Shown here: in pieces, positions 18,924 through 27,659 of the stretch | Numbering within the stretch: the first letter of the stretch is position 1 | How the letters are laid out: every line of letters begins with the position of its first letter | Notes under the pieces: generated by a model | Databases searched by the model: none | What the model was told of the DNA's origin: nothing | What the model saw: the letters and a program-made list of their open reading frames with translations, nothing else | Assembly: GCA_020692215.1 (NCBI GenBank) | Contig: JAIMKW010000002.1 | Coordinates: forward strand, 434,001 to 498,000 | Direction of reading: 5' to 3' | From: Sandarakinorhabdus sp. | Lineage (GTDB): Bacteria > Pseudomonadota > Alphaproteobacteria > Sphingomonadales > Sphingomonadaceae | DNA: 64,000 bases | Made by a program: the position numbers and the translations under genes

Positions 18924-18941
18924 TGTCAACCAGTCTGGACA
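18924..18941. promoter_or_regulatory. PpsR-type site between crtF and crtD
   Basis: TGTCAACCAGTCTGGACA fits TGT-N12-ACA. One half is the perfect TGTCAA arm and the other is TGGACA. It lies in the 101-base divergent interval between the crtF start and the chosen crtD start, so one bound repressor could serve both directions. TTGACA faces crtF and could act as its -35 element. Confidence 0.8.
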
Positions 18942-18990
18942 TGTGCTAGCCTTCCGTCAACTTGGGGTTCGGGGAGCAGGCAAGACCAAT

Positions 18991-20607
18991 ATGGCGACGC
19001 ACGATGTGGTCATCATAGGGGCGGGAATGGGCGGACTCGCTGCAGCCGCACTTCTGGCAGCTCGTGGCCTACCCGTGACGGTCATCGAAAAGGAGCCAAC
19101 CGTAGGGGGCAAGATCCGCCAGATACCGGTTGGCGGCCAGATGGTTGCCGCCGGACCGACAGTCTTCACCATGCGCTCCCTGTTCGAGGAGTTGTTCGAC
19201 GATTGCGGCGCAAATTTTGCGGATGCCGTGCCCGAGAGGCAGGTTTCGACACTGGCGCGCCATGCCTGGGCGGATGGCGGACAGCTCGATCTGCACGCGG
19301 ATCGCGCCGCCAGCGTGGATGCCATCTCCGCGTTCGCCGGCGCCGAAGAAGGCCGCGCCTATGCGGCCTTTGCGGCAGAATCGGCGCGGATCTGGTCGAC
19401 GCTGGATGGCGCGTTCCTGCGGCGGCAAAAGACCGATCCGATCAGGCTTACTTTGCGGCTTGGCCTGTCCCGCCTCGGCGAGTTGCAGGCCATCAGGCCC
19501 TACCAGACGCTGTGGTCGGCGCTTGCCGGCCAGTTCAAGGACCCGCGGCTGGTGCAGCTGTTCGCGCGCTATGCCACTTACTGCGGCTGCTCGCCCTTCA
19601 AGGCTCCGGCTACGCTGATGCTGATCGCGCACCTGGAATCCTGCGGTGTATGGCAGGTGGATGGCGGGCTTCACCGTGTGGCCGTGGCCGTGGCAGAGCT
19701 CGCGGAACGGCATGGGGCACGCTTCCGTTTCGGCACGGCGGTTTCTGAAATCATTGTCGATAGGGGGCGCGCCACAGCAGTCCGCCTCGAAACGGGCGAA
19801 CGGATCGAAGCGGCCCAGATCGTCGCCAACTGCGACCCATCAGCCATAGGAAGCGGATTGTTCGGAAGTGCGGCCAGCCGCGCCGTGCGGCCTACCCACC
19901 GGGCAAAACGCTCACTTTCCGCGATGGCATGGGCGCTGGTCGCCGAAGCCAATGGCTTTGCGCTTGAACATCACAATGTCTTTTTTTCAGGCAACTATCG
20001 GCGTGAGTTCGATGACATTGCCTCTGGCCGGATTCCGACCGATCCCACCGTCTATGTCTGCGCGCAGGATCATGGCGATAGCACCGCGGCAAAGGGGCCC
20101 CAACGCTTCCAGATCATCGTCAACGCGCCGGCCACCGGCGACCACCAACCACCAACCGAACCGGAGATCGACCAATGCGAATCCGCGATGCTGAACTCCC
20201 TGCGCTCTTCCGGGCTCTCGCTCCGCTGGAAGCCAGACGGGCACGCGCGGGCGTCACCCACGGACTACGAGAGGCTGTTTCCATCGACGGGTGGAGCCCT
20301 TTATGGACGGGCCTCGCACGGTCCGGTGGGCTCCTTCCTCCGGCCGGGCAGCCGGACCCGGATAGCGGGCCTCTACCTCGCGGGCGGGGCGACACACCCT
20401 GGCGCCGGCGTGCCGATGGCGGCGCTTTCCGGCCGACTCGCGAGCGAGGCCCTGCTCCAGGATCGGGCGAAGGCCGCCCGCGCTTCGATGTCAAAGTCCC
20501 GGCCGGCGGCTATGCCTGGTGGTATGTCGACGCCATCTCAGACGACGGGCGCTATGGCCTCACCCTTATCGCCTTCATCGGTTCCGTCTTCTCCCCCTAT
20601 TATGTGA
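18991..20607 (+). CDS. crtD: Hydroxyneurosporene/methoxyneurosporene desaturase (carotenoid 3,4-desaturase)
   Basis: CrtD introduces the C-3,4 double bond into 1-hydroxy or methoxy carotenoids. The open frame encodes 538 residues and starts MATHDVVIIGAGMGG, with the FAD-binding glycines at 10-15. Family landmarks include GGKIRQIPVGG, FARYATYCGCSPFKAPATL, GGLHRVAVAV and the C-terminal GLYLAGGATHPGAGVPMAALSGRLASEALL. Recognisable CrtD homology ends near 20466. The last 45 or so residues (SMSKSRPAAMPGGMS...) are the out-of-frame translation of the CrtC N-terminal region, so the natural end is uncertain. I prefer the ATG at 18991 to 18943, which lies nearer the PpsR site. Confidence 0.85.
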   Translation: MATHDVVIIGAGMGGLAAAALLAARGLPVTVIEKEPTVGGKIRQIPVGGQMVAAGPTVFTMRSLFEELFDDCGANFADAVPERQVSTLARHAWADGGQLDLHADRAASVDAISAFAGAEEGRAYAAFAAESARIWSTLDGAFLRRQKTDPIRLTLRLGLSRLGELQAIRPYQTLWSALAGQFKDPRLVQLFARYATYCGCSPFKAPATLMLIAHLESCGVWQVDGGLHRVAVAVAELAERHGARFRFGTAVSEIIVDRGRATAVRLETGERIEAAQIVANCDPSAIGSGLFGSAASRAVRPTHRAKRSLSAMAWALVAEANGFALEHHNVFFSGNYRREFDDIASGRIPTDPTVYVCAQDHGDSTAAKGPQRFQIIVNAPATGDHQPPTEPEIDQCESAMLNSLRSSGLSLRWKPDGHARASPTDYERLFPSTGGALYGRASHGPVGSFLRPGSRTRIAGLYLAGGATHPGAGVPMAALSGRLASEALLQDRAKAARASMSKSRPAAMPGGMSTPSQTTGAMASPLSPSSVPSSPPIM

Positions 20608-21398
20608 AATCCGGCAAAGGTCAGCCGGAAAACCATGTCGCACTGAATGTTGCGCTGTACGGCAGGGGCGCGCGGCGCTGGACCATGACGGAACGCGGAG
20701 CAGGCGATCTGCACCGCAGCAGCGACATGCTTGCGATAGGCCCCTCCTCTGTGCGGTGGGAAGGGGATTGCCTGCTGTTCGATATCGAGGAAGTTGGTGC
20801 GGTGTTCGGCGAGACTGTGCGCGGAACGGTAAAGGTTCACCCCGAAGCGCTAGTCAACTCGGGGTTTCCGCTCGATCCGCAGGGCCGCCACCGCTGGCAG
20901 CCGATCGCGACGCGTTCCCGGATCGAAGTCGCCTTCCAGAAACCAGGGGTCAGCTGGTCGGGCGATGCCTATGTCGACAGCAATTTCGGTTCAGAACCCA
21001 TGGAAGACCGGTTCCGCGAATGGCAATGGTCGCGGGCACATGGCAAATGTGGCACTGCCGTCTTTTATGAAGGCACCCGCCTGGATGGCAGCACCTTCTC
21101 TCTATCTCTCAATATAGATCGGCAAGGTATTCCACACCTTTCAGAAATGCCTGACCTTGTTCACCTTCGACCAACCGGTTGGCTCATGCCGCGTTCCACC
21201 CGAAGCGAAGGCGATGCAAGCGTGGTGAAGACGTGGGAAGACGCACCATTTTATTCGCGCTCCACGCTTGGCGCACGCCTTCGGGGCGAGAACGTGCTTG
21301 CTGTCCATGAAAGCCTGTCACTCACCAGGTTCATCAGCCCGGTTGTTCAGTTCATGCTTCCCTACCGGATGCCGCGAAAGGCCAGCGGATCGGGCTAA
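20175..21398 (+). CDS. crtC: Carotenoid 1,2-hydratase (hydroxyneurosporene synthase), start unclear
   Basis: CrtC hydrates the terminal double bond of neurosporene or lycopene to give the 1-hydroxy carotenoid. Homology starts at about 20475 with RPRFDVKVPAGGYAWWYVDAISDDG and continues through GSVFSPYYVKSG, RWTMTERG and DSNFGSEPMEDRFREW to the stop. The core is about 307 residues. No ATG, GTG or TTG exists in this frame between 20175 and the core. The ATG at 20175 lies deep inside crtD, and its first 100 residues look like shadow sequence. The possibilities are a -1 frameshift fusion with CrtD, a one-base error or mutation, or a long overlapping start. The stop overlaps the convergent 46-residue gene. 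Confidence 0.8.
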   Translation: MRIRDAELPALFRALAPLEARRARAGVTHGLREAVSIDGWSPLWTGLARSGGLLPPAGQPDPDSGPLPRGRGDTPWRRRADGGAFRPTRERGPAPGSGEGRPRFDVKVPAGGYAWWYVDAISDDGRYGLTLIAFIGSVFSPYYVKSGKGQPENHVALNVALYGRGARRWTMTERGAGDLHRSSDMLAIGPSSVRWEGDCLLFDIEEVGAVFGETVRGTVKVHPEALVNSGFPLDPQGRHRWQPIATRSRIEVAFQKPGVSWSGDAYVDSNFGSEPMEDRFREWQWSRAHGKCGTAVFYEGTRLDGSTFSLSLNIDRQGIPHLSEMPDLVHLRPTGWLMPRSTRSEGDASVVKTWEDAPFYSRSTLGARLRGENVLAVHESLSLTRFISPVVQFMLPYRMPRKASGSG

Positions 21399-21535
21399 TC
21401 CTTTTTCGTCTCAGCCTCGTCCCGGCTGCGCGCAATATCGCGATTGACACTGCGCAACTGCCAGAAGCCGATGCCAAGCGCGATCGCCCCGACGATCACG
21501 AGTTCGATCAGTCCATAATATTGAGGATCAATCAC
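21395..21535 (-). CDS. 46-residue single-span membrane protein coupled to bchO
   Basis: Not previously named to my knowledge. The frame reads (M)IDPQYYGLIELVIVGAIAL, then GIGFWQLRSVNRDIARSRDE and a Lys/Glu-rich end. That is one membrane helix (about residues 8-25) and a charged, probably cytoplasmic, helical tail. It starts with GTG, which overlaps the bchO TGA as GTGA; a GGAG sequence inside the end of bchO lies nine bases upstream. The stop overlaps that of crtC on the other strand. The tight coupling and clear membrane-protein character argue that it is real. It is a candidate small partner in bacteriochlorophyll assembly or Mg chelation, but the function is unknown. Confidence 0.75.
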   Translation of the reverse strand: MIDPQYYGLIELVIVGAIALGIGFWQLRSVNRDIARSRDEAETKKD

Positions 21536-22449
21536 GCGCCCACAGCTCCTGTCCCGGGTGTCACCTTGCTCCCCGGCAGCAATCCCTGCGCCCGCGCCTG
21601 TTCGATCAGGTGATCCGCTACCACGGCGGGCGATTCCTCATGCGCCAAATGGCCAAGCTGCCGCAGCAAGACGGCCTCTCCACGAGAAACCCTGCCCGCC
21701 ACATCTGTCGAAACGGACGCCGGCACAGCTTTGTCTTCTTCACCATGCAGAAGCAGCAAGTGCTGGTCCAGGCGCGGAATGTCACGCTCCAGCGCAACCA
21801 GATCCCAAGCCGCCATCATTCCCAGAGTCGCTGATACATGCACGCGCGACCGGAACAACCGCCCATAGAAAAGCGCTCCGGCCGAATCGATTTCAGAGCC
21901 GGTCGAGCGCCCAAGAAAGCGCCGCAGTTCCCCCGGAAAGCCGGCTGTCAGCGTGAACAGCTGTGGAACGATCGGGTTCAGAAACAACAGCTTTGCCATC
22001 GCGGGGAACAGCATCGCAGCTGGGCCGGGAAAGGGCAGAAGAGCGCCGCCGATACCCGCAATCAGCTGTGGCTGCACCCGCCCATCCAGCGCCATGCGAA
22101 CAGCAACAGCAGCACCCGCCGAATGGCCGATGATGCCCGCGGGCTCGATACCCAGCGTATCGACGAGCGCCGCCACTGCGTTCGCCATCCCCGGCAGCGA
22201 AAGATCGCGCGGGGTCTGCGTGAACCCATGGCCGGGAAGATCGGGCGCCACCAACGTGAAATATGGGGTCAGCAACGGCCAAAGCCCGCGCCAGCTGTGC
22301 GTCGCGGCCCCGGTTCCATGCAGCAACAGAAGCACTGGCCCCTGCCCTGCGCGCTGAACATGCCACAGAAGTCCGCCAGCCTCGACAAACTGGCTCGCCT
22401 CGCGCTGCGGCCAGTCCCTGCCGTCCCTGTGCCACTCCAGCCGGCTCAT
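21532..22449 (-). CDS. bchO: Magnesium-chelatase-associated alpha/beta hydrolase BchO
   Basis: BchO is an alpha/beta-hydrolase-fold protein always linked to bchI-bchD; its exact role is unsettled. The 305-residue product has LLLHGTGAATHSW (oxyanion region), APDLPGHGFTQTP and the nucleophile elbow GHSAG at 108-112, with Ser110. The C-terminal LGHLAHEESP supplies the expected catalytic histidine. The ATG at 22449 overlaps the bchD stop by four bases. The open frame continues to 22614 only as bchD shadow. Its own stop overlaps the GTG of the 46-residue membrane protein, so the operon is bchI-bchD-bchO-orf46. Confidence 0.92.
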   Translation of the reverse strand: MSRLEWHRDGRDWPQREASQFVEAGGLLWHVQRAGQGPVLLLLHGTGAATHSWRGLWPLLTPYFTLVAPDLPGHGFTQTPRDLSLPGMANAVAALVDTLGIEPAGIIGHSAGAAVAVRMALDGRVQPQLIAGIGGALLPFPGPAAMLFPAMAKLLFLNPIVPQLFTLTAGFPGELRRFLGRSTGSEIDSAGALFYGRLFRSRVHVSATLGMMAAWDLVALERDIPRLDQHLLLLHGEEDKAVPASVSTDVAGRVSRGEAVLLRQLGHLAHEESPAVVADHLIEQARAQGLLPGSKVTPGTGAVGA

Positions 22450-24089
22450 GTGGCTTTCACCGTTGCGGCAAGGGTTGCGGCATCGGCGCGGGGCAATGCG
22501 ACGAGGCGCGCGCCCATCGCGGCCGCAAGCCGGGCCCCCTCGGGGCGCGGCCGCGGAGACGTATCGATAAAGATGGCTTTCAATCCCAACAGTCTGAATG
22601 CGCGAGCGGCACAATCCGCATCGTCGGACGGAATCAGATCAGGCGCACGGGCGATATTGGCGCGGCCGTCGGTCAGCAGCACAGTGGTTACCGTGCGTCC
22701 CTTGGCAGCAACGCCGGTTGCCAGCAGGCTGGCCGCCTCGATGGCCGCCGCCATGGGCGTACCGCCTCCGCCCGGCAGATCGGCAAGCGCCCGCTTGGCC
22801 CGCGCCAGCGACCGTGTTGGCGGCAAGAGCAGATCGGCTGTTTCGCCGCGAAACGCGATGAGTGCCACCTCATCCCGACGGACATAGCTTTCGGCAAGCA
22901 GCAGTTCCACTGCGCCCTTGGCTTCGTTCAACCGGGCCAGCGCCGCTGAGCCCGACGCATCGACAACGAAAATGGTGGTGGATTGCGCGCGCTTCACCAG
23001 CCTCTTGATCCGGAAATCATCCCGCCGCACCAAAATACCGGTCCGTTCCGGTGCTTCGCGCCGGCGAAGCATCTGCCAGGGGGCCGCGGCCTTCAGGGTT
23101 TCAACAAGGTCGAGCCTTGCGCCATTGCGCAATGGACCCTGCCGAACACCGGCGCGGCGGCCGCTCCGTGGACTGTTGCGCAGCATACCGGCACCCTTTC
23201 CGGCAGCTTCACGCCCGCGCGCACGACCAGCCTGCAACTCCAGGATACCGGGTGGCAGCATCGCCCGGGCGGCGGCAATCGCCAACTCTGTCAGTTCATC
23301 CAACGTCGGCTCTGTCTTGCTTTCACCCGAATCGGCTTCCGCAGGCGGTGTTTCCTGGGGCGGCGGCTCAGGTTGCGCTTCTGCCTCTGCAGGCGGAAGC
23401 CGCGTAGCACGGGGAGCGAGCACCAACCGCACGGCAAGCGCAACGTCCGGTTCTGCAACGGCCTGTCGGCCAGCAAGCCGCGCTGAAGCCTGGGCCAGCT
23501 TTGCTGCGAGCAATGGGCCCCGGATGGAGGCAACACCCAGCGCATCGGCAACTGCACAAAGCGCCTCCACATAATCAGGCGCAGCAATCGGCGGCAGCTC
23601 CGGATGGTCCGGCTGCCCGGACTCAAGATCGATATGGATGGCAAGCCGTTCCGCCAGCACCGGTGGCACCTGCTCATACTCCACACTCTCATCGAGCAGG
23701 ATCAGCAGAAAGCGCGTCGACCGCGCGCCCCCGAAGGGAGCCGCTATTTCGCCCCGGTCCTGCGCCAATGCAATCCGGGCGGCTGTTTCGGCGGGAAGGC
23801 GTTCGGCCATCGGGGCGATGACGACGCCATTGTCAGCCTCGGCCAGCAAGCCGGCCGAGGCCACGGGCGCACCCATGGCCAGGGTCGCGCCAAGATCCAG
23901 CCCACCCAGCAGGCGTTCGTCTGCAATCCCGGAAGGAAGACGCTTGAACGGTGTATCGTCCGGCATGGCATCACGCAGCATCTGCAACCAGGCGTCCCGC
24001 GCGGGGCCGGGCCGCGCGCGGACGACAGCGCCACCCAGTCCCACAGGGTCTAGCGCCAGCAGCCGGGCCGCGAGCGCGGCATCGCTCAT
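22446..24089 (-). CDS. bchD: Magnesium chelatase subunit D
   Basis: BchD forms the AAA+ motor complex with BchI that drives Mg insertion into protoporphyrin IX by BchH. The 547-residue protein has a degenerate AAA+ domain in the N-terminal half, then an acidic, Pro-rich linker around residues 230-265 (PPAEAEAQPEPPPQETPP). A C-terminal von Willebrand A domain carries the MIDAS motif DASGSAA at 377-383. The Arg-rich stretch RNSPRSGRRAGVRQGP precedes the integrin-like domain. It overlaps both bchI and bchO by four bases. Confidence 0.94.
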   Translation of the reverse strand: MSDAALAARLLALDPVGLGGAVVRARPGPARDAWLQMLRDAMPDDTPFKRLPSGIADERLLGGLDLGATLAMGAPVASAGLLAEADNGVVIAPMAERLPAETAARIALAQDRGEIAAPFGGARSTRFLLILLDESVEYEQVPPVLAERLAIHIDLESGQPDHPELPPIAAPDYVEALCAVADALGVASIRGPLLAAKLAQASARLAGRQAVAEPDVALAVRLVLAPRATRLPPAEAEAQPEPPPQETPPAEADSGESKTEPTLDELTELAIAAARAMLPPGILELQAGRARGREAAGKGAGMLRNSPRSGRRAGVRQGPLRNGARLDLVETLKAAAPWQMLRRREAPERTGILVRRDDFRIKRLVKRAQSTTIFVVDASGSAALARLNEAKGAVELLLAESYVRRDEVALIAFRGETADLLLPPTRSLARAKRALADLPGGGGTPMAAAIEAASLLATGVAAKGRTVTTVLLTDGRANIARAPDLIPSDDADCAARAFRLLGLKAIFIDTSPRPRPEGARLAAAMGARLVALPRADAATLAATVKAT

Positions 24090-25099
24090 GCCGGAAACAG
24101 CTCCGCAATCGCACGCGCGATGCGCGGGGTAGAGCCGGTTTCATCCAGCGGGTTTCGGCGCAGCCGATGCCGAAGAGCCATGGGTGCCACTTCGGCCAGA
24201 TGCGCAGTGGTCACAGTCTTTTTGCCATTCAGGGCAGCAAGCGCACGGCTGGCGCGCATCAACGTGAGCTCACCGCGAAGGCCGTCGGCGCCAACAGCCT
24301 GGCAAAGGCGCGAAGCCAGCTCGAGGACAGCGTCGGGAACGGCAATATCGCCGGCGCGCTTGCGGGCCTTGTCGATCCGCTTCAGCACGGCCTCGTCGGC
24401 GGCGGCATAGTCCGCCGTGAATGCGGCCGGATCGCGATCGAAACGGTCTCGCCGCTTTACCACCTCCACCCGGTCAGCAAGCTTTTCCGGTGTCCGAACT
24501 TCCACTGACAAACCAAAGCGATCCAGCAGTTGTGGCCGAAGCTCACCTTCTTCGGGGTTGCCCGAGCCGATCAGGATGAAACGCGCCGGGTGCCTGAGAG
24601 AAAGGCCCTCTCGCTCGACAACATTCTCGCCAGACGCCGCCACATCCAGCAACAGATCGACCAGATGATCCTCCAGCAGGTTCACTTCGTCGATGTAAAG
24701 AAAACCTCGATGGGCACGGGCCAAAAGGCCAGGCTCGAACCGTTTTTCACCTGTCGCCAGTGCCCGTTCAAGATCCAGTGCACCGACAACCCGGTCCTCC
24801 GTTGCACCCAGCGGCAGATCGACGAACGGAACAGCCCGAAGATCGGGCCTGCCCTTCGCGACCGGGCAATCAAACGGGCAGCCCTCGCCGCTTTCCGGGT
24901 CACAGCTGAAACGGCAGCCTGGCACGACCTTGATGGGAGGCAACAGGCTGGCAAGCGCACGTACAGCTGTGGATTTGCCGGTGCCGCGATCCCCGAACAC
25001 CATCACGCCGCCGATCCGGCCATCCACTGCCGCTATCAGCAGCGCCTGCTTCATTTCTTCCTGACCAACGATTGCGGAAAACGGGTATGTATGGCGCAT
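24086..25099 (-). CDS. bchI: Magnesium chelatase ATPase subunit I
   Basis: BchI is the AAA+ ATPase of Mg chelatase. The 337-residue protein begins MRHTYPFSAIVGQEEMKQALL and has Walker A GDRGTGKS (36-43) and Walker B FLYIDEVN (133-140). The segment GCRFSCDPESGEGCPFDCP and the sensor region ILIGSGNPEEGELRPQLLDRFGL are typical. The start at 25099 has GGAAG five bases upstream and gives a normal length. Upstream, 61 bases separate it from the divergent tspO; no PpsR-type palindrome is visible there. Confidence 0.95.
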   Translation of the reverse strand: MRHTYPFSAIVGQEEMKQALLIAAVDGRIGGVMVFGDRGTGKSTAVRALASLLPPIKVVPGCRFSCDPESGEGCPFDCPVAKGRPDLRAVPFVDLPLGATEDRVVGALDLERALATGEKRFEPGLLARAHRGFLYIDEVNLLEDHLVDLLLDVAASGENVVEREGLSLRHPARFILIGSGNPEEGELRPQLLDRFGLSVEVRTPEKLADRVEVVKRRDRFDRDPAAFTADYAAADEAVLKRIDKARKRAGDIAVPDAVLELASRLCQAVGADGLRGELTLMRASRALAALNGKKTVTTAHLAEVAPMALRHRLRRNPLDETGSTPRIARAIAELFPA

Positions 25100-25160
25100 A
25101 GGCTTCCGTGTAGCAGTCAAGAGTGGCTGCGCAATCCCGCCGTGGCCGGAGATCGTCACC

Positions 25161-25637
25161 ATGCTGGTTCCCTTGTTGTTTTCTGGCGGGGCAGCCGTTG
25201 TGCTGGCGGCTGGCGGCGGACTTCTTACCGACATCGGGGATTGGTATCGGGATCTCAGAAAGCCAAGGCTTCAACCACCCAACTGGCTTTTCGGCCCGGC
25301 ATGGACGATCATTCTGGGCTGCTGGGCCTATGCCGGAGCGCTGGCCTGGGTTGCAGCCCCGGATGCCGATGCAAAGACACTGGTTGTCGTGGCATTCGGC
25401 CTCAATGCCCTGCTGCATTTCCTGTGGAGCCCGCTGTTCTTCAAGCTGCGCCGCCCGGATTGGGCGCTGATCGAGATCATCCCCTTCTGGCTCTCCATCC
25501 TTGCGCTTATCCTTCTGGTTGCGCCCCTTTCTGCCAAAGCGGCATGGCTCCTTGCGCCCTATCTCGCATGGGTCAGCTTTGCCGCCTGGCTCAACTGGCA
25601 GATCGTGAAGCTGAACCAACCGTTTGGCGTGAAATGA
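25161..25637 (+). CDS. tspO: TspO/MBR-family sensory protein (first copy)
   Basis: The 158-residue membrane protein has five predicted helices and the TspO signatures WYRDLRKPRLQPPNWLFGPAWTI, WSPLFFKLRRPDWALIE and a C-terminal WVSFAAWLNWQIVKLN. TspO binds porphyrins and other ligands. In Rhodobacter it dampens photosynthesis gene expression in response to oxygen. GGAG lies nine bases before the ATG. It is divergent from bchI and converges with hemA, only six bases from the hemA stop. A second, distinct copy lies at 47409-47894. It could help balance tetrapyrrole flux, by inference. Confidence 0.9.
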   Translation: MLVPLLFSGGAAVVLAAGGGLLTDIGDWYRDLRKPRLQPPNWLFGPAWTIILGCWAYAGALAWVAAPDADAKTLVVVAFGLNALLHFLWSPLFFKLRRPDWALIEIIPFWLSILALILLVAPLSAKAAWLLAPYLAWVSFAAWLNWQIVKLNQPFGVK

Positions 25638-25643
25638 CAGCCC

Positions 25644-26864
25644 TCAGGCCGCCATTTCCCGCCGCGCGAGCTCACACTCCGACCAGATATCCGAAAGGGC
25701 ACGCACAAGCCGGTCGATATCGCCATCGGTGTGCACCGGCGAAGGCGTGATGCGCAGCCGTTCGGTGCCCTTGGGAACCGTCGGGTAGTTAATGGGCTGC
25801 ACATAAATCCCGTGCTCTGTGAGCAGCCGATCCGAAATCAGCTTTGCATGGTGCGCATTGCCGACCATCACCGGGATGATGTGGCTTTCATTGTCCATCA
25901 TCGGGATCCCCAGTGCTTCAAGGCGACGGCGAACCTTTGCGGTGCGCTCCTGATGGGCGATGCGCTCGGCATTGCTGGATTTCAGATGGCATACGCTGGC
26001 CAGAGCGCCGGCTGCAATGGCGGGCGGCAAGGCCGTGGTGAAGATGAAGCCCGATGCAAAGCTGCGCACAAAATCGACAATGGAATGCGAGGCTGCGATA
26101 TAGCCGCCAACCACGCCAAAGGCCTTGCCCAATGTCCCCTCGATCACGGTAAGCCGGTCCATCAGACCTTCGCGCTCGGCAATGCCGCCGCCGCGCGGGC
26201 CATACAGGCCAACCGCATGCACTTCATCGATATACGACATGGCGCCATGCGCTTCGCACACATCCAGGATCTCGGCGATGGGCGATATGTCCCCATCCAT
26301 CGAGTAAACACTTTCGAACGCGACCAGCTTGGGCCGGTCTGGATCCAGAGAGGCGAGGATACGATCGAGATCTTCCGGGCTGTTGTGCTTCCACACATGG
26401 CGTTCGGCGCGGCTGTGGCGGATGCCTTCGATCATGGAGGCGTGGTTGCCCGCATCCGACAGAACGGCGCAGTTCGGCAGCCGCCCAGCCAGCGTGCCAA
26501 GCGCGGCCCAGTTGGAGACATAGCCGGATGTGAACAGCAAGGCCGCTTCCTTGCCATGCATGTCGGCAAGTTCGCGCTCCAGCGTTACATGTGCATGGTT
26601 GGTACCGGAAATGTTGCGCGTTCCTCCGGCGCCAGCGCCCTGGGCATCCAGCGCTTCGTGCATTGCAGCGATCACCGCCGGATGCTGGCCCATTCCGAGA
26701 TAATCGTTCGAGCACCAGACGGCCACATTGTCGGTGCCATTTTCTCCATGGCGGGTCGCGTTGGGGTAGAGGCCGCGCTTGCGCTCGAGTTCGGCAAATA
26801 CGCGATAGTTCCCTGCTGCACGCAGTTCATCGAGTTGCGCTTCGCAGAGTGCATCATAGTCCAT
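25644..26864 (-). CDS. hemA: 5-aminolevulinate synthase
   Basis: HemA makes 5-aminolevulinate from glycine and succinyl-CoA with pyridoxal phosphate, the first step of tetrapyrrole synthesis in alphaproteobacteria. The 406-residue protein has the catalytic Lys247 in EGTLGKAFG, Asp214 and His217 in [17 protein letters not shown], and [13 protein letters not shown] near the N-terminus. Length is normal. It is the last gene of the bchF-hemA operon and overlaps puhE by 11 bases. This location ties precursor supply to pigment synthesis. A second housekeeping hemA elsewhere is possible but cannot be seen here. Confidence 0.96.
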   Translation of the reverse strand: MDYDALCEAQLDELRAAGNYRVFAELERKRGLYPNATRHGENGTDNVAVWCSNDYLGMGQHPAVIAAMHEALDAQGAGAGGTRNISGTNHAHVTLERELADMHGKEAALLFTSGYVSNWAALGTLAGRLPNCAVLSDAGNHASMIEGIRHSRAERHVWKHNSPEDLDRILASLDPDRPKLVAFESVYSMDGDISPIAEILDVCEAHGAMSYIDEVHAVGLYGPRGGGIAEREGLMDRLTVIEGTLGKAFGVVGGYIAASHSIVDFVRSFASGFIFTTALPPAIAAGALASVCHLKSSNAERIAHQERTAKVRRRLEALGIPMMDNESHIIPVMVGNAHHAKLISDRLLTEHGIYVQPINYPTVPKGTERLRITPSPVHTDGDIDRLVRALSDIWSECELARREMAA

Positions 26865-27654
26865 CGTGATGTCCCTTCAGATTAACCGCCGGCGCCAGCC
26901 TTTTCGGCGCCATCCATGTCCACAAGGCGCTGTCCCGGATTGGAAGCAGCAAGAACGCATGTTCGATCACACCCAGCAGCGACAGTGCGAACAGAAGCTG
27001 AAACTGCACCGCAGCTCCGCTGCCCGCAGGATGCTCAAGGGCAAATGCCGCAAGAATTGCTGTAACAAGAACGCTGGCAAGCGCCGAGAATGGCAGCAGC
27101 GGGTTGCCGCGGCTGGTGCGAAAATAGCTGCGCAGATAGGCCAGATGGTCGGGCAACATGTCGTCTGAGAAGCTGGGCACACCCAGAAAGATGTTGAACT
27201 TTGTCGAGAGCCGCATCCCGAACAGCAGCAGGAAGGTCCATGGCGCAATCTGGTTGGGCTGCCCCCAGGTTATCGCGAACAGCATCAGCGCCGTCAGCGC
27301 CAGCGCTATCTCGTGATGGATGAGGGTTGCCGTGGCCAGTTTGAACCGCTGCCACCCCCTTGCGCCGTCCGGGCAGGGTTGGCGCCGCGGCCCCGTCACA
27401 AAGCCCATGAGGAAGCTCATTTCATGCCAGCCCCAGATAATGATGGTGGCAACAAACCCGGCATAGGCCGCAAGGGCCGATCCACTTTCCGCGCTGATCA
27501 ACACCGCGGCGACAGCAAATCCAGACAATATGGTAGAGCCCAGCAGGCTTGCCGGCCAGGTTTCAGGATCCCTTCGGTCAAGCCACAGGATCGCGCCGGT
27601 CGCAAAGAACCAGGCCATCAGGGCCACAACAAAGGGAGGGAGGAAGCTCTGCAC
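26854..27654 (-). CDS. puhE: Photosynthetic complex assembly protein PuhE
   Basis: PuhE is a polytopic membrane protein that affects reaction centre and bacteriochlorophyll levels; its biochemical role is unclear. The 266-residue protein has about seven helices and the DUF3623 landmarks [28 protein letters not shown] and [21 protein letters not shown]. It starts six bases after acsF and overlaps hemA by 11 bases. The arrangement acsF-puhE-hemA is common in aerobic phototrophs. Confidence 0.92.
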   Translation of the reverse strand: MQSFLPPFVVALMAWFFATGAILWLDRRDPETWPASLLGSTILSGFAVAAVLISAESGSALAAYAGFVATIIIWGWHEMSFLMGFVTGPRRQPCPDGARGWQRFKLATATLIHHEIALALTALMLFAITWGQPNQIAPWTFLLLFGMRLSTKFNIFLGVPSFSDDMLPDHLAYLRSYFRTSRGNPLLPFSALASVLVTAILAAFALEHPAGSGAAVQFQLLFALSLLGVIEHAFLLLPIRDSALWTWMAPKRLAPAVNLKGHHDGL

Positions 27655-27659
27655 GAACG

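Noticed and set aside
25100..25160. Possible PpsR site between bchI and tspO
   Set aside because: TGTAGCAGTCAAGAGTGG lacks the ACA arm; no palindrome is present.
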